From the NCBI GenBank assembly GCA_021788565.1, contig JAJYKO010000388.1, positions 1 to 6,032 of the forward strand: a DNA stretch of 6,032 bases. Reading direction: 5' to 3'. The notes below the pieces were generated by a model, which worked only from the letters and a program-made list of their open reading frames with translations, was not told the DNA's origin and searched no databases. Numbering within the stretch: the stretch's first letter is position 1; every line of letters starts with the position of its first letter. The stretch comes from Chloroflexota bacterium (lineage in GTDB: Bacteria; Chloroflexota; UBA6077). The position numbers and the translations under genes were made by a program. Shown one piece after another: positions 1 through 4,715 of this stretch.

Positions 1-617
1 GCGAGCTACGATACGAGGGCGACCCTCTCCCGTCGCTTAAGGCCATGGACCGGCACGGATACGTCCTGTACCTGAGCACCTTCTCCAAGATGCTGCTCCC
101 AGGCCTGCGAATCGGGTGGCTGGCGGCGGTTCGCCCGGTTATTCGGCAGTTCGCCCTGGCCAAGCAACTGGCGGACCTGCACAGCAACAATCCTGCCCAG
201 AGGCTTATCGACCGCTTCCTACGACGTGGGTTGCTGGACGGGCAACTGAGCCGTGCACGGGCCGAATACCGGCAGCGCAGGGACGTGATGCTGCGGTCGT
301 TGGAGAGGGAGGCGCCCCCAGGACTGACCTGGAACAGACCGGAAGGAGGGATCTACCTCTGGTGCCGCCTGCCGGGAAACCTGTCTGCCTCCCGACTGTT
401 AAACGCGGCCGCTCAGCGGAAGGTGGCCTTTGTCCCGGGAGATGCCTTCTTCCTGGGAGGTATGGGGCAGGAGTATCTGCGCCTCAACTTCAGCCTACCG
501 ACTCCCGATCGGATACGGGACGGGATCGCCAGACTAATGGACGCGCTGCGCGACGTCATGGCAGAAACACGGGATACGAATCGCGGACAAGAGCTAGAGA
601 TTACGCCGATCGTCTGA
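1..617 (+). CDS. PLP-dependent aminotransferase, class I/II (LysN/MocR type), 5'-truncated by the window edge
   Basis: This is the C-terminal half (204 residues from the first whole codon at position 3) of a fold-type I PLP enzyme, which transfers amino groups between amino acids and 2-oxo acids in the cytoplasm. The reading frame is open to the window edge and begins with ELRYEGDPLPSL, which normally follows the DDPY motif, so the real start lies upstream; the ATG at 45 is internal. The motif STFSKMLLPGLRIGW carries the Schiff-base lysine (codon 87-89). YLRLNFS near the end supplies the arginine that binds the substrate carboxylate (codon 480-482). GGIYLWCRLP and KVAFVPGDAFF are typical of 2-aminoadipate aminotransferase (LysN) and of the MocR/PdxR aminotransferase domain. 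The LKAMDRHGYVLYLSTFSK stretch leans slightly to MocR, so an N-terminal GntR-type helix-turn-helix may exist outside the window. It is a clear paralogue of the next gene and probably co-transcribed with it. Substrate unknown. Confidence 0.93.
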   Translation, partial: ELRYEGDPLPSLKAMDRHGYVLYLSTFSKMLLPGLRIGWLAAVRPVIRQFALAKQLADLHSNNPAQRLIDRFLRRGLLDGQLSRARAEYRQRRDVMLRSLEREAPPGLTWNRPEGGIYLWCRLPGNLSASRLLNAAAQRKVAFVPGDAFFLGGMGQEYLRLNFSLPTPDRIRDGIARLMDALRDVMAETRDTNRGQELEITPIV

Positions 618-637
618 CCGGTATGCAGAATGGTATG

Positions 638-655
638 TGCCAGCCGGCGCTGGCA
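638..655 (+). other. Intercistronic hairpin before the second aminotransferase
   Basis: TGCCAGC (638-644) and GCTGGCA (649-655) form a perfect 7-bp stem with a CGGC tetraloop. The structure lies in the 51-bp gap between the aminotransferase genes and ends one base before the AAAGGAG ribosome binding site at 657-663. There is no T-run after it, so it is not an intrinsic terminator. A role in mRNA stability or in keeping the ribosome binding site open is inference. Confidence 0.45.
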
Positions 656-656
656 G

Positions 657-663
657 AAAGGAG
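657..663 (+). promoter_or_regulatory. Ribosome binding site that fixes the start of the second aminotransferase
   Basis: AAAGGAG lies 5 bases before the ATG at 669. The longer reading from an in-frame ATG at 630 would add 13 residues (MVCASRRWQKGEL) with no family resemblance, would run through the hairpin at 638-655, and has no good Shine-Dalgarno sequence of its own. The start at 669 is therefore preferred. Confidence 0.8.
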
Positions 664-668
664 AGCTA

Positions 669-1895
669 ATGGACACCATCTTCGCCGACAGGATGGCAAC
701 TGTTCCCAGGTCGTTCATACGAGAGATACTGAAGGTCACGGAGGATCCGGAGGTCATATCCTTCGCGGGTGGCCTCCCGAACCCCGAGTTCTTTCCGGTG
801 GAGGCAGTCGCACAGGCGGCTTTTCGGGTCTTGAGTGAGGACGGCAAGAACGTCCTCCAGTACAGCACGACAGAAGGTTATCTTCCGCTACGAGAGTACA
901 TTTCCGAACGATATTTGCGCAGAAAGGGGCTGGCAATTTCTCCGGATGAGATACTGATCACTAACGGCTCGCAGCAGGCGCTTGATCTGCTCGGCAAGGC
1001 GTTGTTGAACAAGGGGGACACGGTCGTCTTCGAGCGCCCCGCCTACCTGGGAGCCATTCAAGCGTTCTCCATCTTCGAGCCGGCCTTCTCGTCCGTGCCG
1101 CTGCGCAAGGACGGGATGGACGTCGACGCCCTCGGCGAGCTGCTCGGCCGGAAGCGAGCGAAGCTGATATACACCGTCCCCAATTTCCAGAACCCTTCCG
1201 GCTTGACCTATTCTCGCGAGAACAGGCAAGGCGTTGCCAGCATTCTTCACGGCCACGACGCGTTCCTCGTCGAAGACGACCCGTACGGTGAGCTGCGGTT
1301 TATGGGGGAGGATTTGCCTTCGATGAGGGAGTACCTCGGGGACAGGGCGGTACTTTTAGGCACCTTTTCGAAGACGATCTCGCCGGGACTGAGGCTCGGG
1401 TGGATCTGCGCGCGCGGAGAGCTGATGGAGAAGCTGGTGATCGCCAAGCAGGCGGCCGATCTGCACTCCAACTACGTCGCCCAGAGGATCGTCCATCGCT
1501 ACTTGATGGACAACGACATCGACAGCCACATAGCGACAATAAGGGACGCATACCACCGGCAAAGGGACCTGATGGCGACCGCGATAGAACGGCACTGCCC
1601 GACCGGGATCGAGTACACGAAGCCAGATGGCGGAATGTTTCTTTGGATGACCCTCCCCGAAGGCATCTCCTCGTTGCAGCTTCTGGAACTGGCCGTGAGG
1701 GACAAGGTCGCCTTCGTGCCGGGGCAGGCATTCTACGTCGACGGGGGAGGGGACAACACCTTGAGGCTGAACTTCTCGAACTCGGACAGCGACAGCATCG
1801 AAGAAGGCATCTCCAGACTGGGAAGGGCCATCCGCCGGCTCATGGCCGAGAGCGGCCCTGTAGCCAACAAGCTGCCTGCTGGGTCACCCGTCTAG
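669..1895 (+). CDS. PLP-dependent aminotransferase, LysN / 2-aminoadipate aminotransferase-like
   Basis: A complete 408-residue class I/II aminotransferase without an N-terminal DNA-binding domain, the usual length for LysN-type enzymes. Visible family marks in order: SFAGGLPNPEFFP (31-43), substrate-binding segment; LQYSTTEGYLPLRE (63-76); NGSQQALDLLGK (99-110), the PLP phosphate loop; PNFQNPSG (171-178) with the cofactor-contacting asparagine; VEDDPYGELR (201-210), whose Asp binds the pyridine nitrogen and whose Tyr contacts the cofactor; GTFSKTISPGLRLGW (231-245) with Schiff-base Lys235; and TLRLNFS (364-370) with Arg366 for the substrate carboxylate. All catalytic residues are present, so it should be active. 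LysN relatives act on 2-aminoadipate, leucine, kynurenine or aromatic amino acids, so the substrate cannot be named. It follows its truncated paralogue by 51 bp and is probably the last gene of that operon. The tail after about residue 396 is not conserved. Confidence 0.95.
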   Translation: MDTIFADRMATVPRSFIREILKVTEDPEVISFAGGLPNPEFFPVEAVAQAAFRVLSEDGKNVLQYSTTEGYLPLREYISERYLRRKGLAISPDEILITNGSQQALDLLGKALLNKGDTVVFERPAYLGAIQAFSIFEPAFSSVPLRKDGMDVDALGELLGRKRAKLIYTVPNFQNPSGLTYSRENRQGVASILHGHDAFLVEDDPYGELRFMGEDLPSMREYLGDRAVLLGTFSKTISPGLRLGWICARGELMEKLVIAKQAADLHSNYVAQRIVHRYLMDNDIDSHIATIRDAYHRQRDLMATAIERHCPTGIEYTKPDGGMFLWMTLPEGISSLQLLELAVRDKVAFVPGQAFYVDGGGDNTLRLNFSNSDSDSIEEGISRLGRAIRRLMAESGPVANKLPAGSPV

Positions 1896-1957
1896 AAGCC
1901 TGCAGCGCTTCGAGGCAGCTACGCGCGACCGGCCGGGGACTGCACTCGGACGAGATG

Positions 1958-1985
1958 TTGCATCCGACCGACTTGCCGCTATACT
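1958..1985 (+). promoter_or_regulatory. Candidate promoter for the Fe-S protein / azlCD operon
   Basis: TTGCAT (1958-1963) and TATACT (1980-1985) are separated by 16 bases. The -10 element matches the consensus at 5 of 6 bases and the -35 element at 3 of 6. The -35 element overlaps a small palindrome, GATG-TTG-CATC (1954-1964). Transcription from here would give a leader of roughly 150 nt carrying the palindrome at 2031-2097 before the gene at 2148. No other good promoter was seen in the gap. Weak evidence. Confidence 0.3.
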
Positions 1986-2030
1986 CGCGCATCGGCTTAA
2001 GTGCTTCATGACGCACGGAGTGCCAGGGGG

Positions 2031-2097
2031 CTGTCACCTGAGCGAAGCGAAGGGTCTCTGCGACAGGGAGACGCTTCGCTACCGCTCAGCATGACAG
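2031..2097. repeat. 67-bp imperfect palindrome with GAGCGAAGCGAAG core, probable dispersed repeat
   Basis: The left arm (2031-2058) begins CTGTCA and contains CTGAGCGAAGCGAAGGGTCTC. The right arm (2068-2097) is its near-complete inverse: it ends in TGACAG and contains GAGACGCTTCGCTACCGCTCAGC. The arms differ by a few substitutions and two single-base gaps, with a 9-base loop (2059-2067). A degenerate third piece of the outer arm, CTGTCATGAGCG, sits at 2108-2119. Units with the GAGCGAAGCGAAG core recur in intergenic regions of many bacterial genomes, as recalled rather than searched, and resemble REP or MITE-like elements. Here it lies 50 bp before the Fe-S protein gene and would form a strong hairpin in that transcript's leader. 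No T-run follows, so it is not a typical terminator. Confidence 0.7.
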
Positions 2098-2147
2098 ATC
2101 GGGTCGACTGTCATGAGCGATAGCCATTAGCTTGAGGAGGAGAAGGC

Positions 2148-2858
2148 ATGGATGACGCTGCTGTTCTTACCCAGGATCTAAGGCAAATCGCCCTGAGTGG
2201 TGGGGCGGAACTGTTCGGGGTGGCGGATCTAGCCCCGGCGAGGGAGTTCATCGAGGAGCAGGGGGGACCATTCGTGGCCTCCTTCCCCACGGCGATCTCC
2301 GTGGCAATGCACCTCTCCCCTGCTATGGTGGAGCAGGTGGCCGATCACGAGAGCGTGCCGGCCACCCGGACCTATCGGTTCTACGTCTACGACGTGGTCA
2401 ACCCGAGCCTGGACCAGATCTCGGCGGCGATAGTCCGGCATCTCGTGCGGGCGGGACACCGGGCCTATCTGGTACCGGCCTCCGACACGCTGGACAAGGA
2501 GCGGCTGCGCGGAATCTTCTCCCACAAGGTGGCCGCCCACCTGGCGGGATTAGGGCACATCGGCAAGGCATGCCTGCTGGTGACGGAGAAGTATGGAGCG
2601 AGGGTGCGGTTCGGGACGGTACTAACCGATGCTCCTCTCGAAGTGGGTACACCTCTGGACAAGGGATGTGGGGAGTGCAACCGCTGCGTGGAGATCTGTC
2701 CTGTGCACGCCTTTACCGGAGTGGAGTTTCGCCCCGAGGATCCGAGGGAGGTGCGCTTCAAGGCCCACCTTTGCCACCGCTACATGGATCATCGGGAGAA
2801 GACGATGGGGGCCCGCGCCTGCGGGTTGTGCGTGATGGCGTGTGACGGAGGGCGGTGA
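2148..2858 (+). CDS. QueG-like protein with two [4Fe-4S] clusters (short epoxyqueuosine reductase homologue)
   Basis: A 236-residue protein of the COG1600 / epoxyqueuosine reductase superfamily, probably cytosolic. The start is set by GAGGAGG (2134-2140), 7 bases before the ATG. Residues 19-29 (GAELFGVADLA) and the SDTLDKERL stretch (112-120) match conserved N-terminal segments of the family; Asp113 aligns by eye with the catalytic aspartate region of QueG. GLGHIGK (134-140) corresponds to the GLGWIGKN signature, but Ala replaces the usual Asn. The C-terminus has eight cysteines in two ferredoxin-like sets: C174-x2-C177-x2-C180-x3-C184-P, and C209 with C225-x2-C228-x3-C232, where Asp follows Cys232 instead of the usual Pro. 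It ends four residues later and lacks the C-terminal HEAT-like domain of full QueG (about 350-390 residues). It may therefore be a different corrinoid- or flavin-linked reductase rather than the tRNA-modifying enzyme. It lies 30 bp before azlC and is probably co-transcribed with azlCD. Confidence 0.85.
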   Translation: MDDAAVLTQDLRQIALSGGAELFGVADLAPAREFIEEQGGPFVASFPTAISVAMHLSPAMVEQVADHESVPATRTYRFYVYDVVNPSLDQISAAIVRHLVRAGHRAYLVPASDTLDKERLRGIFSHKVAAHLAGLGHIGKACLLVTEKYGARVRFGTVLTDAPLEVGTPLDKGCGECNRCVEICPVHAFTGVEFRPEDPREVRFKAHLCHRYMDHREKTMGARACGLCVMACDGGR

Positions 2859-2888
2859 CGGAGCCGGCCGGCGGAGATCAAATTACAC

Positions 2889-3608
2889 ATGGAAAGAGCA
2901 TTGGCTGAGAGATCGTTCCGGACGGAGATCGCGCCGGGGCTGTTGCGGGGTGCCCGCGACTCGATCTCTCTGATGGTAGGCGTCTTCCCCACGGGGATCG
3001 CCTTCGGCATAGCCGCCCGGGCGTACGGCTTCTCCACGACCGATACGTGCCTGATGTCGCTGCTGGTTTTCGCTGGGGCCAGCCAGTTCATAGGCATCGC
3101 CATGATCGCCTCGGGGGCTGGACTGTTGGAGGTGGCGGTCACCACGTTCTTCGTGAACCTGCGCCACGTAATGTTTTCCTCATCGTTATCGGTCTACCTG
3201 CGCGACACGAGCAAGGTTCTGCTCTCGTTGCTGGCCTTCCAGGTAACCGATGAGAGCTACGGCCTCTCGATCACCCACTTTGCCAGGGGCGAGGCCAACC
3301 GCTGGTACCTGCTGGCAGCCAATCTTGTCGTTTACGCATCGTGGAATAGCGGCACCCTCGCGGGCCACCTCGTGGGGGAGATCCTGCCGGCTATTCTTCG
3401 GAATGCCATGGCCTTCGCCCTGCCGGGTGTATTCATCTCGCTGCTGGTGATGGCCTGTCGTGATCGGATTTCAGTGATAGTGGCGCTCTTCTCCTCAGCC
3501 CTGTCGGTTGGACTCTATCTCGGACACGTGGACTCAGGCAACGTGGTTCTGGTATGCATAGCCGGGGCGACCCTGGGGATGGGGTTGGAGCAATGGAAGG
3601 GAAGATAG
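2889..3608 (+). CDS. azlC: AzlC family protein, large subunit of a branched-chain amino acid exporter
   Basis: A 239-residue integral membrane protein of the AzlC/BrnF/YgaZ (LIV-E) family. With AzlD it exports leucine, isoleucine, valine and sometimes methionine or toxic analogues, driven by the proton gradient. Family marks: GVFPTGIAFGIAARAYGFS (31-49), VFAGASQFIGIAM (60-72), TFFVNLRHVMFSSSLS (86-101) and QVTDESYGLS (118-127). About seven hydrophobic segments can be seen, near residues 25-45, 54-75, 80-100, 139-159, 172-190, 194-212 and 216-234. The start at 2889 is preceded by GGAGAT (2873-2878), a rather distant ribosome binding site. The length is normal for the family. The gene follows the Fe-S protein by 30 bp and its 3' end overlaps azlD. 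The transported substrate is inferred from the family only. Confidence 0.92.
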   Translation: MERALAERSFRTEIAPGLLRGARDSISLMVGVFPTGIAFGIAARAYGFSTTDTCLMSLLVFAGASQFIGIAMIASGAGLLEVAVTTFFVNLRHVMFSSSLSVYLRDTSKVLLSLLAFQVTDESYGLSITHFARGEANRWYLLAANLVVYASWNSGTLAGHLVGEILPAILRNAMAFALPGVFISLLVMACRDRISVIVALFSSALSVGLYLGHVDSGNVVLVCIAGATLGMGLEQWKGR

Positions 3609-3913
3609 TCTTCGTCGTGGCGATGATGCTGGCAACCTATCCTCTGAGGCTAGTGCCACTCATTGCGCTCTCCGATCGGAAGCTCCCCGAGCCGCTGGTC
3701 CGATGGATGAGATACATCCCCCCGGCAGTGTTCAGCGCCCTGGTGTTCCCCGGCCTGCTGCTGAGGAACGGTGCCCCCGCCGTTACAGTCTCCAACCCAT
3801 ACCTGTGGGCCGCACTCGTCACCTTCCTGGTAACCATGGCAACTCGGAACCTGTCCAAGTCGGTGCTCGCTGGAATCGCCGTGGCCCTGGTGGGAGAACT
3901 CCTGATTAGGTAG
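3593..3913 (+). CDS. azlD: AzlD family protein, small subunit of a branched-chain amino acid exporter
   Basis: A 106-residue membrane protein, the usual size of AzlD/BrnE/YgaH, which pairs with AzlC to form the exporter. The typical signature TYPLRLVPLIALSDRKLP (15-32) is followed by VRWMRYIPPAVFSALV (36-51). Four hydrophobic segments are visible (about 4-24, 43-58, 70-84, 88-104). The start was placed at 3593, giving a 16-bp overlap with azlC. An upstream ATG at 3554 would add 13 residues (MHSRGDPGDGVGA) that do not look like a membrane N-terminus. GGGG (3581-3584) 8 bases upstream may serve as the ribosome binding site; GGAG at 3587-3590 is too close. The overlap suggests coupled translation and fixed stoichiometry with AzlC. 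Confidence 0.92.
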   Translation: MEGKIVFVVAMMLATYPLRLVPLIALSDRKLPEPLVRWMRYIPPAVFSALVFPGLLLRNGAPAVTVSNPYLWAALVTFLVTMATRNLSKSVLAGIAVALVGELLIR

Positions 3914-3929
3914 GGAGGGCAGCAAGGTG

Positions 3930-3985
3930 GATGCTGCTATGCAGCATCGCTGCGATGCACGAGTGCTGCATCGCGTTGCAGATGC
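3930..3985. promoter_or_regulatory. Array of GATGC/GCATC half-sites, probable toxin-antitoxin operator
   Basis: Five half-sites alternate in orientation: GATGC at 3930, GCATC at 3944, GATGC at 3954, GCATC at 3968 and GATGC at 3981. The first four form two units, GATGC-N9-GCATCGC, repeated in tandem with a 24-bp period. Several overlapping perfect inverted repeats result: GATGCTGC-TAT-GCAGCATC (3930-3948), GCATCG-CTG-CGATGC (3944-3958) and CGATGCA-N7-TGCATCG (3953-3973). The last half-sites flank and overlap the putative -35 element. This fits binding by the AbrB-type antitoxin or its toxin complex for autorepression. Use as a terminator for azlCD is less likely because no T-run follows. Confidence 0.55.
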
Positions 3986-4004
3986 CGTACCTCTGCTCTA
4001 TACT
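3976..4004 (+). promoter_or_regulatory. Promoter of the toxin-antitoxin operon
   Basis: TTGCAG (3976-3981) and TATACT (3999-4004) are separated by 17 bases, the optimal distance. The -10 matches the sigma-70 consensus at 5 of 6 bases and the -35 at 3 of 6. Transcription would begin near 4011, giving a leader of about 20 nt that ends in the strong GGAGGT ribosome binding site at 4019-4024. The -35 lies within the half-site array. Confidence 0.6.
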
Positions 4005-4018
4005 GACAATGAACGATT

Positions 4019-4024
4019 GGAGGT
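4019..4024 (+). promoter_or_regulatory. Strong ribosome binding site of the antitoxin gene
   Basis: GGAGGT lies 6 bases before the GTG at 4031. It supports GTG as the antitoxin start over the in-frame ATG at 4091, which would cut into the DNA-binding domain. A near-perfect Shine-Dalgarno sequence fits the high antitoxin synthesis such modules need. Confidence 0.75.
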
Positions 4025-4030
4025 GAGGTT

Positions 4031-4375
4031 GTGACTACGCGCGCAGTCAATCGGGGTGTATCGCCGGACAGGAAGACCCCTCTCGTCCGGATGACGAGCC
4101 GAGGCTCGGTTACTTTGCCTCCCGCGGTCCGCGAGAAGTTGCCTGAGGATGTCATGTTCGATGTTGTTACCCGCGATGATGGTGTGATCGAGCTGCGGCC
4201 GAAGATCACCATCAATCCGAGCCAGGCATGGTTCCATTCCAAGCGATGGCAGCAGATGGAACGCGAGGCCGACGAGGACATAGCCAATGGAAGAGTGGAA
4301 CGCTTCGAGAGCGGTGAGGACTTCCTGGCTGCACTGGAGGCCGAGGACGCCCGGCTTCGGGCCGAGGGCCGCTAG
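4031..4375 (+). CDS. Antitoxin with AbrB/SpoVT/MazE-type DNA-binding domain
   Basis: A 114-residue soluble protein starting with GTG. After a basic N-terminal tail (1-16), residues 17-58 show a swapped-hairpin AbrB domain: PLVRMTSRGSVTLPPAVREKL, then a short strand with FDVVTRDDGVIELRPK. The R-G-x-V-T-L-P-x-x-V-R-x-x-L pattern is characteristic. The C-terminal half (about 67-110) is charged and probably helical. Its EADEDIANGRVERFESGEDF segment (79-98) resembles the toxin-binding tails of type II antitoxins, where a flexible helix wraps the toxin. It would neutralise the downstream protein and repress its own promoter through the half-sites at 3930-3985. The toxin gene starts one base after its stop. 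AbrB-fold antitoxins paired with RelE-fold toxins are known from PrlF-YhaV; assignment to that exact family is not claimed. Confidence 0.85.
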   Translation: MTTRAVNRGVSPDRKTPLVRMTSRGSVTLPPAVREKLPEDVMFDVVTRDDGVIELRPKITINPSQAWFHSKRWQQMEREADEDIANGRVERFESGEDFLAALEAEDARLRAEGR

Positions 4376-4376
4376 C

Positions 4377-4682
4377 GTGAAGTATGAACGCACGGCCAGC
4401 GCCAGGGCCGATTGGGAGCGCCTCTCTTCCTCAGAGAGGCGCCTTTTCTTGGAAGCCGTGCGTGAGATGAACCAGGCCGCCGGTTCCCAAACTCAGCGCG
4501 TACCGCAATTCCCGGCGCATCTCCGAGTCGGGCAACTGGAGGGCTACCCAGGCATCTACGAGATGACCTGGTCCTTCTCCGGTCCCGACGGTAGGGCTAC
4601 CTTCGAGTTCTTCCGCGAGGCAGGCGAGGTGGGGATACGCTGGCGACGAGTGGGTGACCATCGGATCTTCAAGAAGCCATAG
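4377..4682 (+). CDS. RelE/ParE-superfamily toxin
   Basis: A 101-residue basic protein. The GTG start at 4377 follows the antitoxin stop by one base and has GAGGG (4364-4368) 8 bases upstream. A longer reading from ATG 4287 would overlap the antitoxin and add 30 unrelated residues. The pattern fits the RelE/ParE fold: N-terminal strand MKYERTASARADWERL, two helices (about 17-36), then the strand series LRVGQLEGYPGIYEMTW (49-65), RATFEFFRE (73-81) and GIRWRRVGDHRIFKK (86-100). The C-terminal R-W-R-R-V-G-x-H-R-I strand resembles the catalytic end of RelE-type mRNA interferases, but the exact catalytic residues cannot be assigned. Its target (ribosome-bound mRNA or gyrase) is unknown. A terminator-like hairpin lies within codons 14-22. 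The gene is convergent with the glycosyltransferase, 33 bp away. Confidence 0.82.
   Translation: MKYERTASARADWERLSSSERRLFLEAVREMNQAAGSQTQRVPQFPAHLRVGQLEGYPGIYEMTWSFSGPDGRATFEFFREAGEVGIRWRRVGDHRIFKKP
4418..4450 (+). terminator. Terminator-like hairpin inside the toxin gene, possible attenuator
   Basis: GCGCCTCTCT (4418-4427) and AGAGAGGCGC (4433-4442) form a perfect 10-bp stem (7 G-C pairs) with a 5-base loop TCCTC. It is followed directly by CTTTTCTT (4443-4450). This has the shape of an intrinsic terminator, although the T-run is short and interrupted by C. It lies 41 bases into the toxin gene and covers its ERLSSSERRLF codons. If active on plus-strand transcripts, it would end part of them after the antitoxin. 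On the minus strand no T-run follows the stem. Activity is unproven, and coding constraint could contribute to the symmetry. Confidence 0.45.
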
Positions 4683-4715
4683 GTGATGCCGAGGACTTTC
4701 GAATGGAGATGATCG

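Noticed and set aside
116..838. 240-codon plus-strand open frame
   Set aside because: It overlaps both aminotransferase genes in another frame, has low-complexity Arg/Gly/Pro-rich content, and matches no fold I recognise. It is a GC-rich shadow.
1895..1911. Possible terminator stem GAAGC / GCTTC after the second aminotransferase
   Set aside because: It has only 5 bp and no T-run, which is too weak to call a terminator.
2789..3145. 118-codon minus-strand open frame across the Fe-S gene end and azlC
   Set aside because: It is antisense to well-supported genes, with no ribosome binding site or family signature.
3554..3592. Upstream ATG start for azlD
   Set aside because: It would add a charged, Gly-rich stretch within azlC that is unlike AzlD N-termini. 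The ATG at 3593 gives the normal family length.
3930..3985. Repeat cluster considered as a CRISPR remnant or azlCD terminator
   Set aside because: Units are 24 bp with no spacers and only 15 of 24 identical positions, and no T-run follows. An operator array beside a promoter explains it better.
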